A stretch of 64,000 nucleotides of DNA from NCBI GenBank assembly GCA_001768195.1, contig MENI01000030.1:32168-96167 (forward strand), written 5' to 3'. The notes beneath the pieces were generated by a model. The model was not told the DNA's origin, did not search any database, and saw only the letters and a list, made by a program, of their open reading frames with translations. Of this stretch, positions 26,128 to 36,744 are shown piece after piece. The translations under genes were made by a program, and so were the position numbers. Source of the DNA: Bacteroidetes bacterium GWA2_40_15 (lineage in GTDB: Bacteria > Bacteroidota > Bacteroidia > Bacteroidales > VadinHA17). Within the stretch, counting starts at the first letter, position 1. Each line of letters starts with the position of its first letter.

Positions 26128-27636
26128 ATGCGAACGGAGTTAATTATATTGTTTTCAATAATAGGAATTATGGAATTAAATTTTCAGAATAAATCAACTG
26201 ACAGGCAGCCTGTTGCAGCAGGGAGGTTTTATTCTGCCAACAGGGAAACTCTTTCAAAGGACCTTTCAATACTTTTCAATCAATGCAAGAAAAAACCGGA
26301 AAATATGATTGTGAGAGCAATAATATCGCCTCATGCAGGATATGTTTTTTCAGGTAAAATATCAGCCACAGCATTTTCTGCTGTCAACAGGGATCAGATT
26401 TACAGGAACATTTTCATAATAGGATCAAGTCATGTAATGTCATTCGGGGGAGCATCTGTTTATAACACAGGTGACTATCTGACACCGCTTGGAAGAATTC
26501 CGGTAAACAGGGAGATTGCCAATAAACTTAAAAATGACAACAGTGTATTCGATTTTCCCACCGGTGCGCATCTCCAGGAACACAGCATAGAAGTCCAGTT
26601 GCCATTTATTCAGTACTATTTTAATTCGAAACCTCAAATTGTCCCGGTGATTATCGGTACTGACAATGAAGGTACATTAAAAAAAATAGCAGAGGCATTG
26701 AGACCCTGGTTCAATTCCGACAATCTCTTTATTATCAGTAGTGACTTTTCTCATTATCCTTCTTATAATGATGCAATTACAGCAGATAATTCTACAGCAC
26801 TCGGATTGATTTCAGGAGATCCCAATATCTTTCTTAAGGCTCTGAAAAACAACTCATTAAAACATATTGACGGATTGGCAACCAGTATGTGTGGATGGTC
26901 GTCGGGGCTGGTTCTTTTATATCTTTCTGAAGGAAACATGAATCTTAAATACAAATTACTGGATTACTGCAATTCAGGTGATTCCGGATACGGTGATAAG
27001 GACAGAGTTGTGGGTTATCATGCAATAGCACTGACAGATAACCTTAAGAGCAATGAAAATGTCAAAGATAAGGGTGACAGTTTTTCATTTAATGAAGACG
27101 AGAAAAGTAAACTTTTTGAAATAGCACGATCAAGCATCAGTTCAAGGTTATTTGAGACCAGGATGTCTGAAACAGAGAGCAGACGAATAACTGAAAAGCT
27201 TAAGATGCAATACGGAGCTTTTGTTACACTCAAGATCGATGGCAACCTTAGAGGTTGCATCGGAAGGTTTATCTCTTCCGATTCGCTTTACGAAGTTGTA
27301 AAAGTGTCAGCTGCCTCCTCGGCTTTTGAAGATCCAAGGTTTCCCCCTCTCACAAAAGACGAATATGCTAAAACCGAAATCGAAATAACCGTCCTGGGCC
27401 CTCTCAGGAAGATCAGCAAACTAAATGAGATAATCCTTGGCAAACACGGCATATATATAAAGAAGGATTTCAGATCAGGAACAATGCTACCTCAGGTGGC
27501 TATCGAACAAGGCTGGACAGTAGAACAATTCCTGGGTTATACTTCAAGGGATAAAGCCGGTTTGGGCTGGGATGGATGGAAAGATGCGGAACTTTTTATA
27601 TATGATGGTGTTGTTCTTGAAGAAAACAGCAAATAG
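26128..27636 (+). CDS. AmmeMemoRadiSam system protein B-A fusion (MEMO1-AMMECR1)
   Basis: A 502-residue fusion of two families usually encoded separately. Residues about 28-300 are MEMO1-like: RQPVAAGRFYSANRE, SPHAGYVFSGKISA, SSHVMSFGGA, SSDFSHYPSYNDA and ATSMCGWSSGL keep the His and Cys positions of the metal-site pocket. Residues about 325-495 are AMMECR1-like, with KIDGNLRGCIGRF, AFEDPRFPPL and GTMLPQVAIEQGWT. The N-terminal hydrophobic stretch may be a short anchor or signal. The biochemical role of the MEMO/AMMECR1/radical SAM trio is not settled. The next two genes belong to the same neighbourhood but are damaged. Confidence 0.92.
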   Translation: MRTELIILFSIIGIMELNFQNKSTDRQPVAAGRFYSANRETLSKDLSILFNQCKKKPENMIVRAIISPHAGYVFSGKISATAFSAVNRDQIYRNIFIIGSSHVMSFGGASVYNTGDYLTPLGRIPVNREIANKLKNDNSVFDFPTGAHLQEHSIEVQLPFIQYYFNSKPQIVPVIIGTDNEGTLKKIAEALRPWFNSDNLFIISSDFSHYPSYNDAITADNSTALGLISGDPNIFLKALKNNSLKHIDGLATSMCGWSSGLVLLYLSEGNMNLKYKLLDYCNSGDSGYGDKDRVVGYHAIALTDNLKSNENVKDKGDSFSFNEDEKSKLFEIARSSISSRLFETRMSETESRRITEKLKMQYGAFVTLKIDGNLRGCIGRFISSDSLYEVVKVSAASSAFEDPRFPPLTKDEYAKTEIEITVLGPLRKISKLNEIILGKHGIYIKKDFRSGTMLPQVAIEQGWTVEQFLGYTSRDKAGLGWDGWKDAELFIYDGVVLEENSK

Positions 27637-27638
27637 AA

Positions 27639-28921
27639 ATGTCTCAAGGTCCGGGTGACTCAGGGATAAGCACGAACCTTTTTATTACAGGATTTGTAAG
27701 TACTTCCATTCAGATCCTGCTTATCAGGGAGATGATGAATATCTCAGGAGGCTATGAACTTATAACAGGTATATTCCTGGATACATGGCTTATAACATTT
27801 GCAGCAGGATCATCATCTCAAATTCAGATGCCTTCAGTTATATCCGAAAATCTAAAGAAAAATCAGATGTGATTATTATGCTCGTTCCGCCGCCATCCAC
27901 ACTACTCCTTAACCGGTATTATACAACTGAGTTTTTTTCAATGATAAAGGAGCATCTTAATCCAGGTGGTGTATTTATGTGTTCACCCGGATCGGCACAG
28001 ACATACTTCAATGAAGAATCTTTAAAACTGAATTCATCTGTTTTCAATAGTTTGAAGGTGGCTTTTGCAAACGTCAAACCTGTTGCCGGAAATAAACTAT
28101 ATTTTATTGCTTCAGATAAAGTTTTATCGGCATCTTTCTGCAGACTTACGGAGCAGCAAAATATTAAGAATCATTATGTCAGTTCAGACTATCTGGCAGA
28201 TGATCTGACGGAGAGGAAATCAGACGAAATAGAAAGTCTTCTTGATCCTGAAATGAGACAAAACAGCTCCTCATTTCCAATCGCTTACAACTATTTCCAA
28301 TTATATAATTTAAGCAAAGATCTCAATGAGAAGGTACCTGCAATAGTTTTACTGATTTTACTCTTCGCAACTCCTTTGTTTGCAATTAAGCGAAAAAATC
28401 TAATAATGTATTTCAGCGCTTCGGCACTGGCCGCATTTGAGATCATCGTACTATTAACCCTCCAGCTGACTGTCGGTAATATGTACCAGCTTACAGGTCT
28501 GATCATAGCAGGTTTAATGGCCGGACTTGCAATTGGAGCGGGTTCAGATTTTTCTCGTGTCACCCCGATCTCCATTCCGGTAAAGAGTATAATTTTAATT
28601 CTATTCTATGTTTTAGCAGCTTCGGTTTATGGCTCCATAATTAAAACAGATAGCAGGTTTCCTGCTATTTGCATGATAATGCTTCTTTCATTTATTCCGG
28701 CATTTATTACGGGAAATATTTTCAGGGAACTTACCTGCGAAAGCAGAACAGGAAATCATATTGCCTCAGTTTATAGTGCTGATCTTTCGGGCTCGGCAAT
28801 GGGTTTTATAGCTGTTTCAGGATTCGCCGTTCCCGCATTCGGAACTGCAGCTACAATTTATTTTCTTGCCTTGCTTGTTTTTAGCGGATTTCTTTTTGGT
28901 ACAATCATGAACAAGCATTAG
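27639..28921 (+). pseudogene. Broken membrane-fused spermidine synthase-like gene
   Basis: Two frames carry pieces of one family. The first (27639 to about 27820) encodes the first membrane helices (TGFVSTSIQILLIREMMN, GIFLDTWLITFAAGS). The second (about 27825 to 28921) begins in the middle of a spermidine synthase-like domain (SDVIIMLVPPPSTLLLNRYY, FFSMIKEHLNPGGVF) and ends with about six membrane helices. The rest of the N-terminal membrane bundle and the SAM-binding first half of the synthase domain are absent in every frame. Family members have roughly 750-800 residues; about 427 codons are left here. Deletion plus frameshift is the simplest explanation. It begins 2 bp after the MEMO-AMMECR1 stop. 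Confidence 0.75.
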
Positions 28922-28955
28922 TTTTATTGATTATTGATAAGGCTTTCCCGGGCAG

Positions 28956-29708
28956 ATGAAGAATTCAAAACATAATATCAGCAAGAGGGATTTCATAAGA
29001 AAGTCAGCGCTCTTATCAGCCGGACTGATATGTTTCCCATGCCATAAAATGCTTTCAGAATCTCTTCCGGATCAGCAAGGTATTTATAAAAGAGTCGCAA
29101 TGTATCAGGAGAAGACAGCTGATGGCATTTTGTGCAGAATCTGTCCCAATGAGTGTGTTCTTAATGAGAGTGATTTGAGCAGATGCAATAGCCGGAAAGT
29201 CCACAATTCAAAGTTATATACCCTGGCATATGGTAATCCCTGTTCTGTCAATATTGATCCTGTTGAAAAGAAACCACTCTATCATTTCTATCCGGGATCG
29301 AGGGCATATTCAATTGCTACCGCAGGATGCAATCTTGCATGTCGGAACTGCCAGAACTGGACCATTTCACAAACAAGTCCCGATAAAACAAGAAATTTTG
29401 ACCTCCCTCCCGCCGATGTTGTTGCAGAATGTATAAGCAACAACTGTCGTTCAATAGCATACACATATTCAGAGCCGGTTACTTTCTATGAGTATGTATA
29501 CGAGACTGCAATGATTGCCAGAAAATCAGGGATAAAAAACATCATGAAATCAAACGGATATATAAATCCGGAACCTCTGAAAAAACTCTGTACTGTAATA
29601 GATGCCGCCAACATTGATCTTAAAGCCTTTACTGAGAGCACTTATCTTAAACTTACAGGCGGAAAATGCAGCAACTGCTTAAAATCTGTTGACGGAGTAT
29701 GGAACTAA
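28956..29708 (+). CDS. AmmeMemoRadiSam system radical SAM enzyme, C-terminally truncated
   Basis: A 250-residue protein whose family normally has about 330-350 residues. The N-terminus has a Tat-like signal (SKRDFIRKSALLSAG), then CRICPNECVL and the intact radical SAM motif TAGCNLACRNCQNW (CxxxCxxC). It proceeds normally through SIAYTYSEPVTFYEYVYE to AANIDLKAFTESTYLKLTGGK, then stops after GVWN. In the next frame GTKILIIA follows before two stops, resembling the expected continuation. So the C-terminal third has been lost, probably through frameshift and deletion. It may be non-functional. It lies between another broken gene and ligA. Confidence 0.78.
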   Translation: MKNSKHNISKRDFIRKSALLSAGLICFPCHKMLSESLPDQQGIYKRVAMYQEKTADGILCRICPNECVLNESDLSRCNSRKVHNSKLYTLAYGNPCSVNIDPVEKKPLYHFYPGSRAYSIATAGCNLACRNCQNWTISQTSPDKTRNFDLPPADVVAECISNNCRSIAYTYSEPVTFYEYVYETAMIARKSGIKNIMKSNGYINPEPLKKLCTVIDAANIDLKAFTESTYLKLTGGKCSNCLKSVDGVWN

Positions 29709-29730
29709 GATCCTTATTATCGCATAATAA

Positions 29731-31755
<2,025 letters not shown>

Positions 31756-31801
31756 TCTTGGTGATACATGATTCTAATAAAAAAAAAGTTAGGTTTGCAA
31801 T

Positions 31802-32350
31802 ATGGATTTATTCAAAAATACCAGACTTAAAATTGCAAGGGCAGTACTGAAAAAAAGAGCAGCCAGGAGCAATCGTAAAATGGTATATAATAATTTCACA
31901 CGGGTAAAAACCATTGGCATCGTCTGGGATGCATCAAAGCAGAACGAATTCCAGGCATTGTCCGGATTTCATCAGAGGATGATGGAAAGGAATATTGATG
32001 TGAAGATAATTGGATATTATGAAGGTAAAAACCTGCCTGATCAGTATACAGCGCTAAGGTACCTTACCTGCTTCAGGAAACCGGAAATAAATCTTTTACA
32101 TATACCCGATTCAACTGATATAAAATCGTTTATAAACAATAAATTCGATATCCTGATAGACATAAATTTTGAGAAGCTGTTTTTCCTGGCTTACATAACA
32201 ACATTATCAAAGGCATCATTAAAAGCAGGTTTATATGATGCTGACGATACCGATGCTTCTTTCGACTTTATGATGGAGATTAAAAAGCCTGTAAATATCA
32301 ATGATTATCTGAACCAGGTTATACAGTATCTGGAAATGATTAATTCCTGA
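31802..32350 (+). CDS. DUF6913-type protein of unknown function
   Basis: A 182-residue soluble protein with a basic N-terminus (RLKIARAVLKKRAARSNRK) and an alpha/beta core (IGIVWDASKQNEFQAL, DVKIIGYYEG, FDILIDINFEKLFFLAYITT). It resembles a Bacteroidota-specific family listed as DUF6913; I have no function for it. It lies between ligA and dapA, 31 bp before the dapA start, and is probably co-transcribed with dapA. Confidence 0.72.
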   Translation: MDLFKNTRLKIARAVLKKRAARSNRKMVYNNFTRVKTIGIVWDASKQNEFQALSGFHQRMMERNIDVKIIGYYEGKNLPDQYTALRYLTCFRKPEINLLHIPDSTDIKSFINNKFDILIDINFEKLFFLAYITTLSKASLKAGLYDADDTDASFDFMMEIKKPVNINDYLNQVIQYLEMINS

Positions 32351-32381
32351 AAAATCATAATTATTGAAAACTGAATACAAT

Positions 32382-33266
32382 ATGAAAAAATTCAAAGGCA
32401 CGGGAGTTGCTATTGTAACACCTTTTAAGAATGACTTAAGTATTGATTTCGCTGCATTGGGCAGGGTGGTCAGACACGTTATCGACGGAGGTGTTAACTA
32501 TATCGTTGCAATGGGAACTACAGGGGAATCTGTAACTCTCACAAAAGACGAGAAAAAGGCAATAATAACCTGTGTTGCCGAGGCAATTGAAGGACAGGTA
32601 CCTCTGGTTGTCGGAATTGGCGGAAATAACACGCAGGAAGTTATAAATTCTATCAGGCATACTAATCTTGAAGCAGTTGACGGCATTCTGTCGGTAGCAC
32701 CATATTATAATAAACCAACCCAAAGAGGACTTTTCCAGCATTTTAAAGCAATTGCAACATGCAGTTCATTGCCTTTGATCATATATAACGTTCCAGGCAG
32801 GACGTCATGCAATATAACAGCAGAGACATGTCTTGAACTGGCTCATGAATGTGAAAATATTGTGGCAGTAAAAGAGGCTTCAGGTGATATAAGCCAAATT
32901 ATGAAGATAATAAAAGGTAAACCTGAAAATTTCAGTGTTATTTCAGGCGATGATATGCTTACCATTCCGATTATTGCAGCAGGTGGTACAGGAGTTATTT
33001 CAGTTCTGGCCAATGCGTATCCGTCTCAGTGCAGTGAAATTGTCAATAATGCAATCAAGAACAACTTCAAACTTGCAAGGGAAACCCAATTCAGATTATT
33101 AGAAATGATCGAATTGCTGTTTGTGGAAGGAAACCCTGCCGGAGTAAAGGCTATGATGAGTATCATGAACATTTGCCATAACACTTTACGACTGCCGCTA
33201 GTAACTGTAAGCAGATCAATATATTCCAGGATTCAGAAAGCTATGGAAGAGGTCAGCCGAAAATAG
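32382..33266 (+). CDS. dapA: 4-hydroxy-tetrahydrodipicolinate synthase
   Basis: DapA condenses pyruvate with aspartate semialdehyde, the first committed step to lysine and diaminopimelate. With the ATG at 32382 the protein has 294 residues (MKKFKGTGVAIVTPFKND), the usual length; a TTG 18 bp upstream in frame is less likely. The GTTGESVTL loop, IIYNVPGRTSCN with the catalytic tyrosine, and NIVAVKEASGD with the Schiff-base lysine are present. It is convergent with secA, with only 11 bp between the stops and no clear terminator. Confidence 0.96.
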   Translation: MKKFKGTGVAIVTPFKNDLSIDFAALGRVVRHVIDGGVNYIVAMGTTGESVTLTKDEKKAIITCVAEAIEGQVPLVVGIGGNNTQEVINSIRHTNLEAVDGILSVAPYYNKPTQRGLFQHFKAIATCSSLPLIIYNVPGRTSCNITAETCLELAHECENIVAVKEASGDISQIMKIIKGKPENFSVISGDDMLTIPIIAAGGTGVISVLANAYPSQCSEIVNNAIKNNFKLARETQFRLLEMIELLFVEGNPAGVKAMMSIMNICHNTLRLPLVTVSRSIYSRIQKAMEEVSRK

Positions 33267-33277
33267 TTTGAGTTAGT

Positions 33278-36200
33278 TTAAGCCGGAGCACCAGGCTGCT
33301 GCTGAAGACCATGACACTGTTTATACTTTTTGCCGCTGCCACATGGACAGGGGTCATTTCTTCCTACCTTTTTTTCTACTCTCACCGGTTCTGTGTTACG
33401 CTGATTTCGTTCGGGCCCTCCTCCTCCGGTACTGCTGTACTGTGAGAAATCACTTTTTGAGGTACGAAGATTACTCATGTCCATCTGGCGTTTTCTCTGA
33501 GCCTCCCTGACCTGATCAGGGTCCTGTGTCGGAATATGACCTTTCATCAGAGTGCTAACCACATCCTTGTTTACTTTAGCAAGCATAATCTTGAAAAGAT
33601 CAAAAGATTCAAACTTGTAGATAAGAAGAGGATCCTTTTGTTCATATGTGGCATTCTGTACGGACTGTTTAAGGTCATCCATTTCCCTGAGATGCTCTTT
33701 CCAGGCATCATCGATAGTTGCCAGGACTACTGTTTTTTCATATGATCTGGCCAGTTCCCTTCCCTCCGATTCGGCAGTTGCCTTCAGATTGGTTATGACC
33801 TGGAATACCCTGACACCATCGGAGATCGGGACCACGACATTCTCATACTGATGAGACATCCTTTCATAAACATCCTTAAGGACGGGGTATGCCTGTGCAG
33901 ATATTGATTCTACTTTCCTTTTATATGCATCAAGCACTTTTGCATACACATTATCAGTTACTTCTGCCGGACTGAGTTTTTTGAACTCAGAATCCTTTAC
34001 AGGAGAGTCCATTGAAAAGGATCTGATCAGATCAAAATCAAAACCTTCAGAATCGCCTTCAGAGTGATATATCTCTACAAGGTTTTCAGTTACATCGAAC
34101 ATCATGTTTGCGATATCCACACTTAATCGTTCTCCAAGTAAGGCATGCCTTCTTTTTCTGTAAATGACCTCCCTTTGCGAGTTCATAACATCATCATATT
34201 CAAGCAATCGCTTTCTGATTCCAAAGTTATTCTCTTCAACTTTCTTCTGGGCGCGTTCAATAGATCTTGTGATCATTGAGTGCTGGATCATCTCCCCATC
34301 TTTCAAACCCAGTTTATCCATTATACCGGCAATCCTTTCAGATCCGAACAGTCGCATAAGCTCATCTTCAAGAGAGACAAAAAACTGGGATGAACCCGGA
34401 TCTCCCTGCCTTCCTGCCCTACCCCTCAGCTGCCTGTCGACTCTTCTCGATTCATGCCTTTCAGTACCTATAATGGCAAGGCCACCTGCCCGCTTAACCT
34501 CTTCGGTAAGCTTTATATCAGTTCCCCTACCGGCCATGTTGGTAGCAATTGTTATAGTACCCGGTTTCCCTGCCTCTGCAACTATTTCAGCTTCTCTCTG
34601 GTGTAGTTTTGCATTAAGGACATTATGTTTAAGTCCCTTCATCTTCAGCATCCTGCTGAGCAATTCTGATATCTCAACTGAAGTTGTTCCGACAAGTACT
34701 GGACGACCCAGTTTATACATTTCAGCTATCTCATCTATAACCGCATTATATTTCTCTCTTTTAGTCTTATAAACCAGATCCTCCCTGTCGAATCTGATTA
34801 CCGGAACATTGGTAGGAATAACAACAACATCAAGCTTATAGATGTTCCACAATTCACCGGCTTCTGTCTCTGCAGTTCCGGTCATCCCTGACAGCTTATG
34901 GTACATCCTGAAATAGTTCTGAAGTGTTATTGTTGCATAGGTTTGGGTAGCAGCTTCAACTTTAACATTCTCCTTTGCTTCAATTGCCTGGTGCAGTCCA
35001 TCAGAGTACCTTCTGCCTTCCAGTATCCGACCAGTCTGTTCATCGACAATCTTAACCTTATTATCGATAACCACATATTCAGTGTCTTTGTCAAAAAGTG
35101 TCCATGCTTTAAGGAGCTGGGTCATAGTATGAACACGTTCCGATTTCACTGAGAAATCCTGAAGAAGCTCATCCTTTACTTTAAGTTTCTCTCTTTCATC
35201 CAGACCTGACTTTTCAATATCTGCTATTTTTGAACCAACATCGGGAAGAATAAAAAAGCTGCTATCCTCAACAGATGTTGATATAAGATCTAGTCCCTTC
35301 TCTGTAAGCTCTATCGAATTTGCCTTCTCATCAATAATAAAGAATAACTCATCCGTGGCTTTATGCATATCTTTACTATTATTCTGCATGTAGAAGTTTT
35401 CCGTCTTCAGCAGCAATGATTTGTTGCCCTCTTCGCTCAGGAATTTGATAAGGGCATGGTTCTTGGGCAGACCCTTATAAGCCCTGAGAAGCAGCAAGCC
35501 TCCTTCTTCATTCTTATTGTCCCCGATAAGTTTCCTGGCATCGGCCAGTATCTGAGTTACAAGTTTTTTTTGCGCACTTACCAGCTTATCTACCTTTGGT
35601 TTAAGTTCATCGAACTGAGCAGTATCGCTTTTTGAGGTAGGACCTGAAATGATCAGGGGTGTCCGGGCATCATCAATCAGAACTGAGTCAACCTCATCCA
35701 CAATTGCATAATGATGTTTTCGCTGAACAAGATCCTCGGGATTTATGGCCATATTATCACGCAGGTAGTCAAATCCGAATTCGTTATTCGTACCGAATGT
35801 GATGTCAGCATTATATGCCTTTCTTCTTTCAGGGGAATTTGGCTGGTGCTTATCGATGCAATCAACTGAAAGACCATGAAATTCATAGATAGGACCCATC
35901 CATTCAGAGTCTCTTTTTGAGAGATAATCATTAACAGTAACAATATGTACTCCCCTGCCTGCCAGTGCATTAAGAAATACAGGAAGTGTTGCTACAACTG
36001 TTTTACCCTCACCCGTACCCATTTCTGCTATCTTGCCTTTATGCAGCGCCACTCCTCCGATAAGCTGCACATCATAGTGAACCATATCCCACGAGATCTC
36101 ATTGCCTCCTGCTATCCAGGTATTCTTCCAGAGGGCTTTGTTTCCATCAATGGTTATGCTTTCCCGTGCAGCAGCAAGATCCCTGTCGTACTGACGCGCA

Positions 36201-36595
36201 GTTACCTGCAAAACCTTATTTTGCTTAAAACGCCTTGCAGTTTCTTTTACTATTGCAAAGGCTTTAGGAACAAGCTGATCAAGAATTACTTCCAGTTTTT
36301 CATTTATCTGTTTTTCAATTTTATCCACCGAGTTGTACAGCTCCTCTTTCTGGTAAATATCTTCTTCCGCTTCAGCTTTTTCCCTTAATGACTTTATTTC
36401 ATTCTCATCCCCCTCAATACTGCTTTGAATTTCTTTTTTCAGGTTTTCAGTAAGATCTCTCAGAGCGTCATTTGAAAGCTCCTGTAGTTTTTCAAATTCA
36501 GAATGTATTTTCGTTATGTATGGATTGATTTCCTTAATATCACGCTCATATTTATTACCAAGGAACAGGCCCAATACACTATTTATAATGCTCAT
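33278..36595 (-). CDS. secA: Preprotein translocase ATPase SecA
   Basis: SecA drives proteins through SecYEG. The 1105-residue length is typical of the long Bacteroidota SecA. Present are the N-terminal [23 protein letters not shown], Walker [14 protein letters not shown], the [20 protein letters not shown] block, a long insert in the first nucleotide-binding domain, [22 protein letters not shown] followed by [20 protein letters not shown], and a C-terminal SEC-C zinc motif [23 protein letters not shown] 36 bp upstream lies inside a promoter element, so the ATG at 36595 was chosen. Confidence 0.97.
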   Translation of the reverse strand: MSIINSVLGLFLGNKYERDIKEINPYITKIHSEFEKLQELSNDALRDLTENLKKEIQSSIEGDENEIKSLREKAEAEEDIYQKEELYNSVDKIEKQINEKLEVILDQLVPKAFAIVKETARRFKQNKVLQVTARQYDRDLAAARESITIDGNKALWKNTWIAGGNEISWDMVHYDVQLIGGVALHKGKIAEMGTGEGKTVVATLPVFLNALAGRGVHIVTVNDYLSKRDSEWMGPIYEFHGLSVDCIDKHQPNSPERRKAYNADITFGTNNEFGFDYLRDNMAINPEDLVQRKHHYAIVDEVDSVLIDDARTPLIISGPTSKSDTAQFDELKPKVDKLVSAQKKLVTQILADARKLIGDNKNEEGGLLLLRAYKGLPKNHALIKFLSEEGNKSLLLKTENFYMQNNSKDMHKATDELFFIIDEKANSIELTEKGLDLISTSVEDSSFFILPDVGSKIADIEKSGLDEREKLKVKDELLQDFSVKSERVHTMTQLLKAWTLFDKDTEYVVIDNKVKIVDEQTGRILEGRRYSDGLHQAIEAKENVKVEAATQTYATITLQNYFRMYHKLSGMTGTAETEAGELWNIYKLDVVVIPTNVPVIRFDREDLVYKTKREKYNAVIDEIAEMYKLGRPVLVGTTSVEISELLSRMLKMKGLKHNVLNAKLHQREAEIVAEAGKPGTITIATNMAGRGTDIKLTEEVKRAGGLAIIGTERHESRRVDRQLRGRAGRQGDPGSSQFFVSLEDELMRLFGSERIAGIMDKLGLKDGEMIQHSMITRSIERAQKKVEENNFGIRKRLLEYDDVMNSQREVIYRKRRHALLGERLSVDIANMMFDVTENLVEIYHSEGDSEGFDFDLIRSFSMDSPVKDSEFKKLSPAEVTDNVYAKVLDAYKRKVESISAQAYPVLKDVYERMSHQYENVVVPISDGVRVFQVITNLKATAESEGRELARSYEKTVVLATIDDAWKEHLREMDDLKQSVQNATYEQKDPLLIYKFESFDLFKIMLAKVNKDVVSTLMKGHIPTQDPDQVREAQRKRQMDMSNLRTSKSDFSQYSSTGGGGPERNQRNTEPVRVEKKVGRNDPCPCGSGKKYKQCHGLQQQPGAPA

Positions 36596-36628
36596 TTTAT
36601 GGTGTTTTAGGATTTTTTTAAATTTCAG

Positions 36629-36636
36629 CAAAATTA
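36629..36636 (-). promoter_or_regulatory. -7 element (TAATTTTG) of secA
   Basis: Exact TAnnTTTG match on the minus strand, 34 bases before the ATG at 36595; it overlaps the in-frame TTG at 36631, which therefore cannot be the start. Confidence 0.5.
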
Positions 36637-36744
36637 GCTTAATTTTCCAATATTGAATTCGTTTTTTTAATTTAATAAAAAGTCGGAATATCAGGTATGT
36701 CCTTTTTGAATTTCAGATATTAAGAAGTCCCCTGGGGGGCAGGG

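Noticed and set aside
27785-27872. Programmed frameshift joining the two halves of the spermidine-synthase-like gene
   Set aside because: A frameshift would not supply the missing middle of the protein, which is absent from all frames; a deletion explains both facts.
32364-32381. TTG start for dapA giving six extra residues
   Set aside because: The ATG at 32382 gives the usual DapA N-terminus and length.
34164-34772. 202-codon open frame on the plus strand
   Set aside because: It lies antisense inside secA, is rich in Ser/Pro/Leu from reversed codons, and has no recognisable domain.
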